A DNA stretch of 16,228 bases from Lachnospiraceae bacterium UBA4711 (GCA_002404515.1 DHJV01000135.1:11094-27321); one strand, 5' to 3'. Positions 7,851-14,568 are shown, counted from the first letter of the stretch. Translations and numbers: made by a program. Notes: generated from the letters alone by a model not told the origin.

Positions 7851-8679
7851 GTTTTTAATCGTCGCAAATACTGACAAAGACATCAATTTAAAACTTTCGC
7901 AGGACATCGTTGCGTACATCAGAAAAAAAGGTGCGCAGGCAGTTGTGGTGAGCGATGAGCAGCATTACAATGGCACGACGATCAAGCCCGAATATATGGA
8001 AGGCGTAGAGGCTGTGATCGTGCTTGGCGGAGATGGAACGATGCTCCGTGCAGCACACAGTATTGGAACCTATGATGTTCCACTTCTGGGCGTCAATCTC
8101 GGAACGCTTGGGTTTCTGACCGAGGTGGAAGAGTCAAACGCCTACAAAGCAATCGACCGTCTGCTGGCGGACGATTACAGCATAGAGAAGCGGATGATGA
8201 TTGAGGGGCGCAAGGGAGAGACTTCCTTTTCCTGCCTGAACGATGTGGTGATCACACGTGCGGGATTTTCCCGTATCATCGGACTGAATATCTATGTGAA
8301 TGAGCAGTTGTTAGACACGTATGAGGCAGATGGTGTGATCGTGGCGACGCCGACTGGTTCGACCGGATATAATTTGTCCGCCGGTGGACCGATCATCAGC
8401 CCGAAATCCAAGGCAGTCGTTGTGACACCGATTTCTCCACATTCGCTTACCTCCAAGAGCGTCGTGTTTGACAGTGCAGACCGTATACGAATCGAGGTTG
8501 TCAAGAAACGGAGAACACAGGAGACAGAAGCAATTGTTTCCTTTGACGGAGCAGATAATATCGAACTATCTGCCGGAGAGAGCGTGGAAGTGACCTGCTC
8601 AAAACGGGAGATCCGATTGATAAAAATGTATGATGTCAGCTTTTATAGTGTACTTCGCGAAAAAATAGGAGGCGCTTAA
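7843..8679 (+). CDS. nadK: NAD kinase
   Basis: This enzyme phosphorylates NAD to NADP with ATP or polyphosphate. The 278 residues are normal for the family. GGDGT (62-66) is the diagnostic nucleotide motif, followed by GVNLGTLGFLTEV (83-95), LNDV (132-135), and the glycine-rich TPTGSTGYNLSAGGPIISP (169-187). The end has the usual C-terminal strand region with SFDGADNIEL. The start overlaps tlyA by 8 bp, with AAGGAAAC about 9 nt upstream. Placement between tlyA and argR is common in Clostridia and absent in B. subtilis. The gene supplies NADPH precursors, including for the reductive steps of the isoprenoid pathway begun by dxs. Confidence 0.95.
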   Translation: MNRFLIVANTDKDINLKLSQDIVAYIRKKGAQAVVVSDEQHYNGTTIKPEYMEGVEAVIVLGGDGTMLRAAHSIGTYDVPLLGVNLGTLGFLTEVEESNAYKAIDRLLADDYSIEKRMMIEGRKGETSFSCLNDVVITRAGFSRIIGLNIYVNEQLLDTYEADGVIVATPTGSTGYNLSAGGPIISPKSKAVVVTPISPHSLTSKSVVFDSADRIRIEVVKKRRTQETEAIVSFDGADNIELSAGESVEVTCSKREIRLIKMYDVSFYSVLREKIGGA

Positions 8680-8680
8680 C

Positions 8681-9130
8681 ATGAGTAAGCAGAAACGCCA
8701 GCAGGCATTGCTGGAATTGATATCGGAATATGAGATAGATACACAGGAAGAGCTTACCAGACGTTTACAGGCACTTGGATTTGAGACAACACAGGCAACT
8801 GTATCGAGAGATATACGGGAGTTGAAACTGGAAAAAGTTTCCTATGGAAGTGGGAAACACCGATATGCTGCAAGTCTGGAGCCAGATATCGGAACACATG
8901 CATCGTATCAGCATGTGATGGCATCCTGCATTCTTTCGATTGAAGCGGCACAGAATATTATAGTAGTGAAAACTGTGTCCGGTATGGCGATGGCAGTTGG
9001 TGCTGCAATCGACAATCTGTCGGTGGAAGGCATTATGGGATGCATTGCAGGAGATGATACGCTGTTCCTGGCAATCAAAGATGGGCAGCAGGCAGAACAT
9101 ATAATTGGAGAGATAAAAAAATGTTGTTGA
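8681..9130 (+). CDS. argR: ArgR/AhrC, arginine repressor
   Basis: A 149-residue regulator that senses L-arginine as a hexamer and represses biosynthesis genes while activating catabolic ones. The N-terminal winged helix (about 1-70) carries QEELTRRLQALGFETTQATVSRDIRELKLEKV, with the recognition helix TQATVSRDIRELKL. The C-terminal oligomerisation and arginine-binding domain (about 80-149) has GAAIDNLSVEGIMGCIAGDDTLFLA; the GDDT acidic pair binds arginine in the family. An AGGAGG ribosome site sits at the end of nadK. It overlaps recN by 10 bp. No arginine biosynthesis genes lie in the window, so its targets are elsewhere; no convincing ARG box is visible near it. Confidence 0.95.
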   Translation: MSKQKRQQALLELISEYEIDTQEELTRRLQALGFETTQATVSRDIRELKLEKVSYGSGKHRYAASLEPDIGTHASYQHVMASCILSIEAAQNIIVVKTVSGMAMAVGAAIDNLSVEGIMGCIAGDDTLFLAIKDGQQAEHIIGEIKKCC

Positions 9131-10806
9131 CAATGCACATAAAAAATATAGCACTGATCGAGGAGATCGACATTGATTTTCACGAGCAGTTGAATATTCT
9201 GACCGGAGAGACAGGTGCTGGTAAATCTATCATCATCGGTTCTCTTGGAATCTGTCTGGGAGGTAAATTCCCGAAGGAATTGCTGCGGGATGAGACGAAG
9301 GACGGACTGGTCGAACTTGTATTTTCGGTTGATCAGCCAGCCATTACAGAGGCACTTGAGAAGCTGGAAGTGACACCGGATGAGGACGGTACGTTGCTCA
9401 TATCCCGGCGTTTATCGCCAAACGGCAGAACGGTCAACCGGGTAAATGATACGACGGTAACGATCACGCGGCTAAAGGAGATCGCATCGCTTCTGATCGA
9501 TCTGCATGCTCAGCATGAACAGCAGACGCTGTTGAAACCGGCGAAGCATCTGGAGATACTGGATCGTTTCGGTGGGGACGACATCCAGAAGCTGAAAAAA
9601 CAGGTGCAGGAAGATTATCATGTCTACCGCGAACTGGAAGAAGAAAAGAAAAAAGGCAGCATGGACGAGGCAGAGAAAAACAAACGTATGGATTTCCTGC
9701 AGTATCAGATCAAGGAAATCAAGGATGCAAAGCTGGTTGACGGCGAGGATGTCCAGTTGGAACGGCAGTATAAAAAGGCGGTCAATGCAAAGGAGATCCT
9801 GCAATATGCAAACGATATCTATGCACTGACCGGATGTGGAGCTACTTCTGCGGGAGAACAGCTTGGGCGTGCGATCAAGGATATGCGCAGGCTCACGGAG
9901 CTGGATGAGGAGCTTGCAGATGCGGCTGGCATCTTAGAGGATGCAGATGGACTGCTGTCGGATTTCAACCGCGAGATCAGTGAATATATGAAGGATATGG
10001 AGTTTGATGAAGGACAGTTCCGCGAGATGGAAGGACGTCTGGATCAGATCAATTCCTTAAAGGCAAAATACGGAAATTCCATTTCCCAGATTTTTGAAAG
10101 CCTTGCTGCTTTCGAGAAAGAAAATGATGCTCTTTCCGGCTATGAGGAACATATGCAGGAGATTGAGGCGCAATGGAAGAAACAGACGGCGAAGCTTGAA
10201 GAGAGCTGCCGGGTATTATCCGAGCACAGACGGGCACTTTCGGAAAAACTTTGTAAGAAGATCCGGGAGTCATTGGAGGATATGAACTTTAATATGGTTC
10301 GGTTTGAGATGCGGTTTGAGACATCTCCGAATTATTCTGCAAATGGCTACGATGATGCGTGCTTCTATATCTCGACGAATGTCGGGGAAGCGATGCGTCC
10401 GCTGCATGAGGTTGCGTCCGGTGGTGAGCTGTCACGGATCATGCTTGCAATGAAATCCTGCCTTGCAAATCAGGATGATACACCGACGCTTGTTTTCGAT
10501 GAGATCGATGTCGGTATCAGCGGAAGAACCGCACAGAAGGTGGCAGAGAAGATGTCAATTCTGTCACGGCAGCATCAGGTCATCTGTATCACGCATCTTT
10601 CCCAGATCGCGGCGATGGCAGATGCACATTATCTGATTGAAAAAAATGTGGAAAATGAGAAAACAATTTCCAGTATCCGTCTGCTTTCAAAGGAAGAAGA
10701 AATTGAAGAGCTGGCAAGACTCATCGGCGGTGCAAAGATCACTGAGACGACGATTCACACTGTGACCGAGATGAAAGGATTGGCAGAACAGGCAAAAATA
10801 AACTGA
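9121..10806 (+). CDS. recN: RecN, DNA repair ATPase
   Basis: RecN is an SMC-like ATPase that acts early in repair of DNA double-strand breaks. The 561 residues match the family. Walker A is GETGAGKS (29-36), the ABC signature SGGELS (433-438), and Walker B LVFDEIDVGISG (457-468). Two coiled-coil arms (about 160-230 and 300-385) lie between. The end has the usual histidine motif VICITHLSQIAAMA. I take the ATG at 9121 as the start because GGAGAG (9107-9112) lies 8 nt upstream; a second in-frame ATG at 9133 is possible. The start is inside argR (10-bp overlap), so the two are probably coupled. It is the last gene before the terminator at 10834. Confidence 0.95.
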   Translation: MLLTMHIKNIALIEEIDIDFHEQLNILTGETGAGKSIIIGSLGICLGGKFPKELLRDETKDGLVELVFSVDQPAITEALEKLEVTPDEDGTLLISRRLSPNGRTVNRVNDTTVTITRLKEIASLLIDLHAQHEQQTLLKPAKHLEILDRFGGDDIQKLKKQVQEDYHVYRELEEEKKKGSMDEAEKNKRMDFLQYQIKEIKDAKLVDGEDVQLERQYKKAVNAKEILQYANDIYALTGCGATSAGEQLGRAIKDMRRLTELDEELADAAGILEDADGLLSDFNREISEYMKDMEFDEGQFREMEGRLDQINSLKAKYGNSISQIFESLAAFEKENDALSGYEEHMQEIEAQWKKQTAKLEESCRVLSEHRRALSEKLCKKIRESLEDMNFNMVRFEMRFETSPNYSANGYDDACFYISTNVGEAMRPLHEVASGGELSRIMLAMKSCLANQDDTPTLVFDEIDVGISGRTAQKVAEKMSILSRQHQVICITHLSQIAAMADAHYLIEKNVENEKTISSIRLLSKEEEIEELARLIGGAKITETTIHTVTEMKGLAEQAKIN

Positions 10807-10833
10807 ATTACATAGAATGAATTATTCGATACT

Positions 10834-10867
10834 AAGAGTACATGGAGGAATCTATGTACTCTTTTTT
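10834..10867 (+). terminator. Intrinsic terminator after recN
   Basis: A 10-bp perfect stem (10834-10843 AAGAGTACAT with 10854-10863 ATGTACTCTT) encloses a 10-nt loop, followed by a run of six T (10862-10867, two of them in the stem). It marks the end of the housekeeping unit and separates it from spoIVB. Confidence 0.88.
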
Positions 10868-10935
10868 ATAGCGCAAATTATAAGAAATAAAGCAATTTGA
10901 AATAAAGAAATGAAATCAGGAGAGGAGGAAGCGAT

Positions 10936-12015
10936 GTGAGAAAGTATCGAATCTTTTTAGTTGTACTGTTGCTGCTGGTGCTTGGCATCTTAGGATACCA
11001 CAACCGGGATTTCCTGTTCACGAAGGGAGGAGATACAGATGCGGAGACGCAGGCGGCAGATTCTCTGCCGGTTGTATCGAGTGAAGGAGAGACGGAATGT
11101 ATGGTCTGTCCGTCGGGAGAACCTGTTGGAATTTATGTAAAAACAAAAGGAGTGATGGTGATTGGTGTCAATTCGGTTATAGACGAACAGGGAAACGCAT
11201 GCAATCCATGTGAGAATCTGTTATCGCCGGGCGATTATATTATGCGTATCAATGGACAGAGTGTGGACGATAAAAAATCAATGATGGAGCTGGTACAGCA
11301 AAGCGAAGGACATGAGCTGCTCCTCCGTGTCTGCCGGGAAAATGAGTACCGGACCGTGCGTGTGGCACCGGTGAAGAAAAAGGACGGCGGCTATGCACTC
11401 GGACTCTGGGTAAAGGATGATATTTCCGGAATCGGAACAATCACTTATACAGATGGGGAACGGTTTGCCGCACTTGGACACAGCATCAACGACAATGACA
11501 CAGGGATCATGTTCCGCGTGTCCGATGGCGCGGTTTATGAGACAACAATCGTGCGCATCAAAAAGCCGGAGACCGATAAGCCGGGACGACTGGAGGGGAT
11601 CATTAATTATACCGGACGGTATGTGATCGGGCGTGTGGAGGAAAACAGTGCCTTTGGTATTCACGGATATCTCACAAAACGACAGCAAAAGACACATACG
11701 CAGGACACACGGGTGGCAGTTGGACGAAAATCCGAGGTGCATGTCGGATGTGCGTATCTGCTTTCCTCGGTGTCCGGGGAGTCGAAACAATACGAAATCG
11801 AGATCGTGTCGGTCGATTCCGACAACGAGAATGGCAGATGCATGGAATTTAAGGTAACTGATTCGACACTGCTTTCTCTGACCGGTGGAATTGTGCAGGG
11901 AATGAGCGGTACACCAATCCTGCAGGATGGCAGGCTGATCGGGGCAGTGACACATGTATTTGTCAACGATTCGACACGAGGCTACGGCATTTTCATCGAA
12001 GAAATGATGCAGTAA
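10936..12015 (+). CDS. spoIVB: SpoIVB, sporulation serine protease (PDZ + S55 peptidase)
   Basis: SpoIVB is secreted from the forespore and triggers processing of pro-sigma-K in the mother cell by cleaving SpoIVFA. The 359 residues comprise a membrane anchor (about 4-21), a PDZ domain (about 62-145, with LLSPGDYIMRINGQSV) and the S55 peptidase domain (about 165-359). The catalytic triad fits the B. subtilis spacing: His182 in GHSIND, Asp309 in VTDSTLL and Ser324 in GMSGTP; Asp-to-Ser distance 15 as in B. subtilis D363/S378. The start is a GTG with AGAGGAGG 7 nt upstream. An ATG two bases earlier is out of frame and runs straight into TGA. It lies 129 bp after recN behind a terminator, so it has its own promoter. 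Sigma-F or sigma-G control is expected, but I could not find a convincing match. Confidence 0.93.
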   Translation: MRKYRIFLVVLLLLVLGILGYHNRDFLFTKGGDTDAETQAADSLPVVSSEGETECMVCPSGEPVGIYVKTKGVMVIGVNSVIDEQGNACNPCENLLSPGDYIMRINGQSVDDKKSMMELVQQSEGHELLLRVCRENEYRTVRVAPVKKKDGGYALGLWVKDDISGIGTITYTDGERFAALGHSINDNDTGIMFRVSDGAVYETTIVRIKKPETDKPGRLEGIINYTGRYVIGRVEENSAFGIHGYLTKRQQKTHTQDTRVAVGRKSEVHVGCAYLLSSVSGESKQYEIEIVSVDSDNENGRCMEFKVTDSTLLSLTGGIVQGMSGTPILQDGRLIGAVTHVFVNDSTRGYGIFIEEMMQ

Positions 12016-12027
12016 AAAATGGGAAAA

Positions 12028-12062
12028 ATTGACCGAAAATGCTGTCAATATTTACTGTCGCA
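12028..12062 (+). promoter_or_regulatory. Possible operator upstream of the first Spo0A-like gene
   Basis: An inverted repeat ATTGAC (12028-12033) / GTCAAT (12044-12049) encloses 10 nt. Two sequences close to the Spo0A box TGNCGAA lie at 12043-12049 (TGTCAAT) and 12056-12062 (TGTCGCA), the latter 19 bp before the -35. Both differ from the consensus, so Spo0A binding here is inference. The repeat could also be a weak hairpin after spoIVB, but it lacks a T run. Confidence 0.3.
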
Positions 12063-12081
12063 ACTTGCGTTTTATTATGTA

Positions 12082-12110
12082 TTGCCCTCGCAAAATAATG
12101 AAACTATAAT
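12082..12110 (+). promoter_or_regulatory. Sigma-A-like promoter of the first Spo0A-like gene
   Basis: TTGCCC (12082-12087) and a perfect TATAAT (12105-12110) are 17 bp apart. The start codon at 12145 lies 34 bp past the -10. No sigma-H type promoter (AGGA...GAAT) is apparent in the gap after spoIVB. Confidence 0.7.
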
Positions 12111-12144
12111 GTCTTTGATATCAAGATTAGAGGGGGATAGTTTT

Positions 12145-12939
12145 ATGAAGACAAAAGTGCTTATCATAAAACATGATACAAAGGCAGCGACGGAATTAAG
12201 ACAGCAGCTTGCAAAGAATAAGGATATTTGCGTGTGTGATATTATTTCAGACGGCGGAAACGCAGTTTCGGCAATTCGCGCACAAAATCCCAATGTCATT
12301 TTGCTGGATTTCCTGTTGCCGAATCTGGATGGACTGGCAGTGATGGAGGAGGTTAACGGATGGGGAACCCGTGGATACCGCTTTCTGCTGCAGGGGAATG
12401 CCAGCCAGATTCGATTTGCACAAAATACATGCCGGGGAAATGTCGATCATATTTTCGTCCGTTTTATTGATGAAGAATATAACGATTTCGATCTGGAAAA
12501 GGAAATCCTGTCCTTAGCGCGCGGCAAACAGACGGGGATGAGTGTCTGCCAGGCGGAGGATGCAGGCGAAGAATTGCAGACGAAGCTCGAAGTAAAGGTG
12601 ACGGAAATCATTCACGAGGTAGGTGTACCCGCGCATATCAAGGGATACCAGTATCTTCGCAGCTCCATTCTGATGGCAGTACAGGATATGGATATCCTTG
12701 ATTCCATCACGAAGCAGCTCTATCCATCGATTGCAAAGGCATACGCAACGACACCATCCCGTGTGGAGCGGGCCATCCGGCATGCCATTGAGGTGGCATG
12801 GAGCAGAGGCAACTCCGACACGATGCATGAGTTATTTGGATATACATTGCAGCAGGGAAAGCTGAAGCCGACAAACTCGGAATTTATAGCACTCATAGCC
12901 GACAAAATACGACTTGAATCGAAGATGAAAAGCGCGTAG
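12145..12939 (+). CDS. Spo0A-like regulator with a degenerate receiver (copy 1)
   Basis: A 264-residue protein with a receiver domain (about 1-120) and a Spo0A C-terminal DNA-binding domain (about 148-264). The effector domain is clear: GVPAHIKGYQYLR, SRVERAIRHAIEVAWSRG (from Ser205) and KPTNSEFIALIADKIRLE. The receiver keeps the acceptor Asp55 (LLDFLLPNLDG) but the acidic pair is KH (9-10) instead of DD, the conserved Thr/Ser is Gln83 and the conserved Lys is Arg106, by hand alignment to B. subtilis Spo0A. Normal phosphorylation is therefore doubtful. The start at 12145 has AGGGGG 8 nt upstream; an in-frame extension to 12019 has no ribosome site and covers the promoter. It holds the usual spo0A place after spoIVB. 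Known in the family: Spo0A~P controls sporulation entry. Inferred: this copy acts independently of phosphate or opposes copy 2. Confidence 0.88.
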   Translation: MKTKVLIIKHDTKAATELRQQLAKNKDICVCDIISDGGNAVSAIRAQNPNVILLDFLLPNLDGLAVMEEVNGWGTRGYRFLLQGNASQIRFAQNTCRGNVDHIFVRFIDEEYNDFDLEKEILSLARGKQTGMSVCQAEDAGEELQTKLEVKVTEIIHEVGVPAHIKGYQYLRSSILMAVQDMDILDSITKQLYPSIAKAYATTPSRVERAIRHAIEVAWSRGNSDTMHELFGYTLQQGKLKPTNSEFIALIADKIRLESKMKSA

Positions 12940-12945
12940 ACAAAA

Positions 12946-12976
12946 TTATCCACAAAAAGAAAATTTCTGTGGAAAT
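12946..12976 (+). promoter_or_regulatory. Inverted DnaA-box-like pair upstream of the second Spo0A gene
   Basis: TTATCCACA at 12946-12954 is a perfect match to the DnaA box consensus. The inverted partner at 12968-12976 reads ATTTCCACA on the minus strand, two mismatches from it. The two together form a TCCACA/TGTGGA inverted repeat starting 6 bp after the stop of copy 1 and ending 4 bp before the -35 of the next promoter. DnaA binding is inferred from the match alone. Confidence 0.4.
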
Positions 12977-12980
12977 GCGC

Positions 12981-13009
12981 TTGACAATGGTATTTTGAAA
13001 TTATATCAT
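12981..13009 (+). promoter_or_regulatory. Sigma-A promoter of the second Spo0A-like gene
   Basis: A perfect TTGACA (12981-12986) and TATCAT (13004-13009) are separated by 17 bp, 56 bp before the start codon at 13066. This shows the second regulator has its own transcript rather than depending on read-through from the first. Confidence 0.78.
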
Positions 13010-13065
13010 CTTCCTATGGTTAATTTTGATTGATAGGAGGTTGGTTCCAAGAAGGGGAGGATAAT

Positions 13066-13884
13066 ATGAATACGGAGAGAATCAGGGTGATGATTGCGGA
13101 TGCCGGGTATGAGATGCTTGGCCGGCAGTTAGAAGCCTATAATGGGGAGAGATTCGATATCGTTTGCTGTACAGCGGATGGAAATGAGGTGTATGACCAG
13201 GTGCTGCAGGCACAGCCGGATGTGTTGCTGATGGATGTTTTCATTACCAACGTAGATGGACTGGAGGTATTAGAGCAGCTACGGGAGAATCCGTCACTGG
13301 CGGAGCTGAAGATTATATTTCTGTCGACTGTGGGATCAAGCAGGATCATCAATATGGCATTCAATTTAGGTGCAGATTATTATATGATGAAGCCTTGTAA
13401 TCCGAAGATACTGGCAAAACGAATTATACAGATTGCAGACTTTGCAAAGGTTGGGGAGCCGATGGAAGGATGCGGGGATGAGGATACCAAACTGCCAGCC
13501 AACAATGTGTATGATTATGGTATGCATACGATGGAGAACGATGTAACGGAGATCATCCGTGAGATCGGTATTCCGGCGCATATCAAGGGATATCAGTACA
13601 TACGTGAGGGCATCATGATGGCAGTCAATGATATGAATATGCTCAATTATATAACGAAGCTGTTGTATCCAAGTATAGCGAAAAAATATAAGACGACGTC
13701 CAGCAGTGTGGAGCGTGCTATCCGTCATGCGATTGAAGTTGCATGGGGAAGAGGCAAGATCGAAGTGATCGAGGATATGTTTGGCTATACGGTGAGTGCA
13801 GGAAAAGGAAAACCAACGAATTCCGAATTTATTGCCCTGATCGCGGACAAGCTGAGGATTGAGTATAAAATGCATGCAAGCTAA
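13066..13884 (+). CDS. spo0A: Spo0A, sporulation master response regulator (copy 2)
   Basis: A 272-residue two-domain regulator. The receiver (about 5-125) has Asp12 (its partner acidic position is Ala13), acceptor Asp57 in LLMDVF, Ser87 at the Thr/Ser site and Lys109 in MMKP, so it retains most of the phosphorylation core. The Pro normally five residues into the D-x-x-x-P loop is Thr61. The Spo0A effector domain (about 156-272) has GIPAHIKGYQYIR, SVERAIRHAIEVAWGRG and KPTNSEFIALIADKLRIE. Ser214 replaces the Arg at the position of B. subtilis Arg211 in the recognition helix, while Glu216 and Arg217 (B. subtilis 213/214) are kept. The start at 13066 has AAGGGGAGG 5 nt upstream; an in-frame ATG at 13030 lacks this. 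Of the two copies this is the more likely phosphorelay-controlled Spo0A. The next gene follows after 39 bp without a terminator. Confidence 0.92.
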   Translation: MNTERIRVMIADAGYEMLGRQLEAYNGERFDIVCCTADGNEVYDQVLQAQPDVLLMDVFITNVDGLEVLEQLRENPSLAELKIIFLSTVGSSRIINMAFNLGADYYMMKPCNPKILAKRIIQIADFAKVGEPMEGCGDEDTKLPANNVYDYGMHTMENDVTEIIREIGIPAHIKGYQYIREGIMMAVNDMNMLNYITKLLYPSIAKKYKTTSSSVERAIRHAIEVAWGRGKIEVIEDMFGYTVSAGKGKPTNSEFIALIADKLRIEYKMHAS

Positions 13885-13923
13885 AAATAAAATCCATGCA
13901 AAGTTACGAAAGGAGATAAAGAC

Positions 13924-14472
13924 GTGGCAACGGAAGGAACAAGAGAAGGTGGTTCCAGCATGAACAGAGGACAAGGAAAATATTTTGATCGGGACAGACG
14001 ACCGGGTGGAGGAACAAGATTCCAGAAATCAGATCGTTCCGGTGCACCGAGAGGTGACCGGCAGGCAGGTGGAGACAGACCACAGCGTGGAAATGGAAAC
14101 CGGTCATACGGAGAGAAATCATACGGTGACAGACCATATGGAGACAGACCACCGAGAAATGAGCGTCCAAACCGAAACTACGGAGGTGCTCCTAAGTTTC
14201 CGAAAAAGGATGAGGATGAGGAAGACAGAGGCAGAAGAAGCAAGCCATCCCGTCCAAAGGAGAGTAAGCCGACGATCGCAATTCCGGACAAAAACAAAGT
14301 CCAGATGCGCTTAGAGAAAGAACAGAAATCAGTTAAGAAGAAGCAGAACAACAAAAAACGGGAATCCAGTCGTCCGCAGCCAAAGCAGAAGCGGTCAAGC
14401 AATATCAATTATACGAAGAACTATGCCAATGGCGCGTATGATGATTATGAGGATTTTGATGATTGGGAATAA
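13924..14472 (+). CDS. Disordered RG-rich basic protein with acidic tail, unknown function
   Basis: I do not recognise a named family. The 182 residues are low complexity: an Arg/Gly/Asp/Pro-rich part (about 14-90) with RDRRPGGG, APRGDRQAGGDRP and three short units SYGEK-SYGDR-PYGDR (61-75); a charged part (about 91-160) rich in Lys, Arg and Ser; and an aromatic-acidic tail AYDDYEDFDDWE. No membrane segment or signal peptide is seen, and disorder is likely throughout. RG-rich tracts of this kind often bind RNA, which is inference here. The start is a GTG with AAGGAG 8 nt upstream; the ATG at 13960 has a weaker site. It lies 39 bp after spo0A copy 2 with no terminator or visible promoter between and is followed by a strong terminator, so it is probably co-transcribed with spo0A. 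Confidence 0.8.
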   Translation: MATEGTREGGSSMNRGQGKYFDRDRRPGGGTRFQKSDRSGAPRGDRQAGGDRPQRGNGNRSYGEKSYGDRPYGDRPPRNERPNRNYGGAPKFPKKDEDEEDRGRRSKPSRPKESKPTIAIPDKNKVQMRLEKEQKSVKKKQNNKKRESSRPQPKQKRSSNINYTKNYANGAYDDYEDFDDWE

Positions 14473-14479
14473 AAACAGC

Positions 14480-14514
14480 AGGCACCATACAGCAGATGTA
14501 TGGTGCCTCTTTTT
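14480..14514 (+). terminator. Intrinsic terminator after the spo0A-RG protein unit
   Basis: An 11-bp perfect stem (14480-14490 AGGCACCATAC with 14498-14508 GTATGGTGCCT), a 7-nt loop and a CTTTTT tail (14509-14514). It is the strongest terminator in the window. Confidence 0.92.
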
Positions 14515-14539
14515 GCATGTTTGTATGCAGTGGTTTTAC

Positions 14540-14568
14540 TTGTCTTGGAGAAATGAATGTGATATGAT
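14540..14568 (+). promoter_or_regulatory. Extended -10 sigma-A promoter of the acidic membrane protein
   Basis: TTGTCT (14540-14545) and TATGAT (14563-14568) are 17 bp apart, and TG at 14560-14561 gives an extended -10 (TGATATGAT). The TTG start codon lies 41 bp past the -10. Confidence 0.68.

Noticed and set aside
10868..10935. Sigma-F or sigma-G promoter for spoIVB
   Set aside because: Expected from known biology, but no pair of -35/-10 elements in the AT-rich gap matched well enough to place.
11278..12048. 256-codon open frame on the minus strand opposite spoIVB
   Set aside because: It is a mirror of a strongly supported gene with catalytic residues; its protein is low-quality, Cys/His-rich, and has no start signal or family pattern.
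12019..12144. In-frame extension of Spo0A copy 1 starting at the ATG at 12019
   Set aside because: There is no ribosome site at 12019, the extension covers the promoter and spacer, and it adds 42 residues with no counterpart in Spo0A. AGGGGG is well spaced from 12145.
12949..12974. TCCACA/TGTGGA inverted repeat as a terminator for Spo0A copy 1
   Set aside because: The stem is only 6 bp with a long interior and no T run on the + strand; the DnaA-box reading fits better.
13030..13065. In-frame extension of Spo0A copy 2 starting at the ATG at 13030
   Set aside because: AAGGGGAGG at 13052-13060 fits 13066, and the added residues do not resemble the start of a receiver domain.
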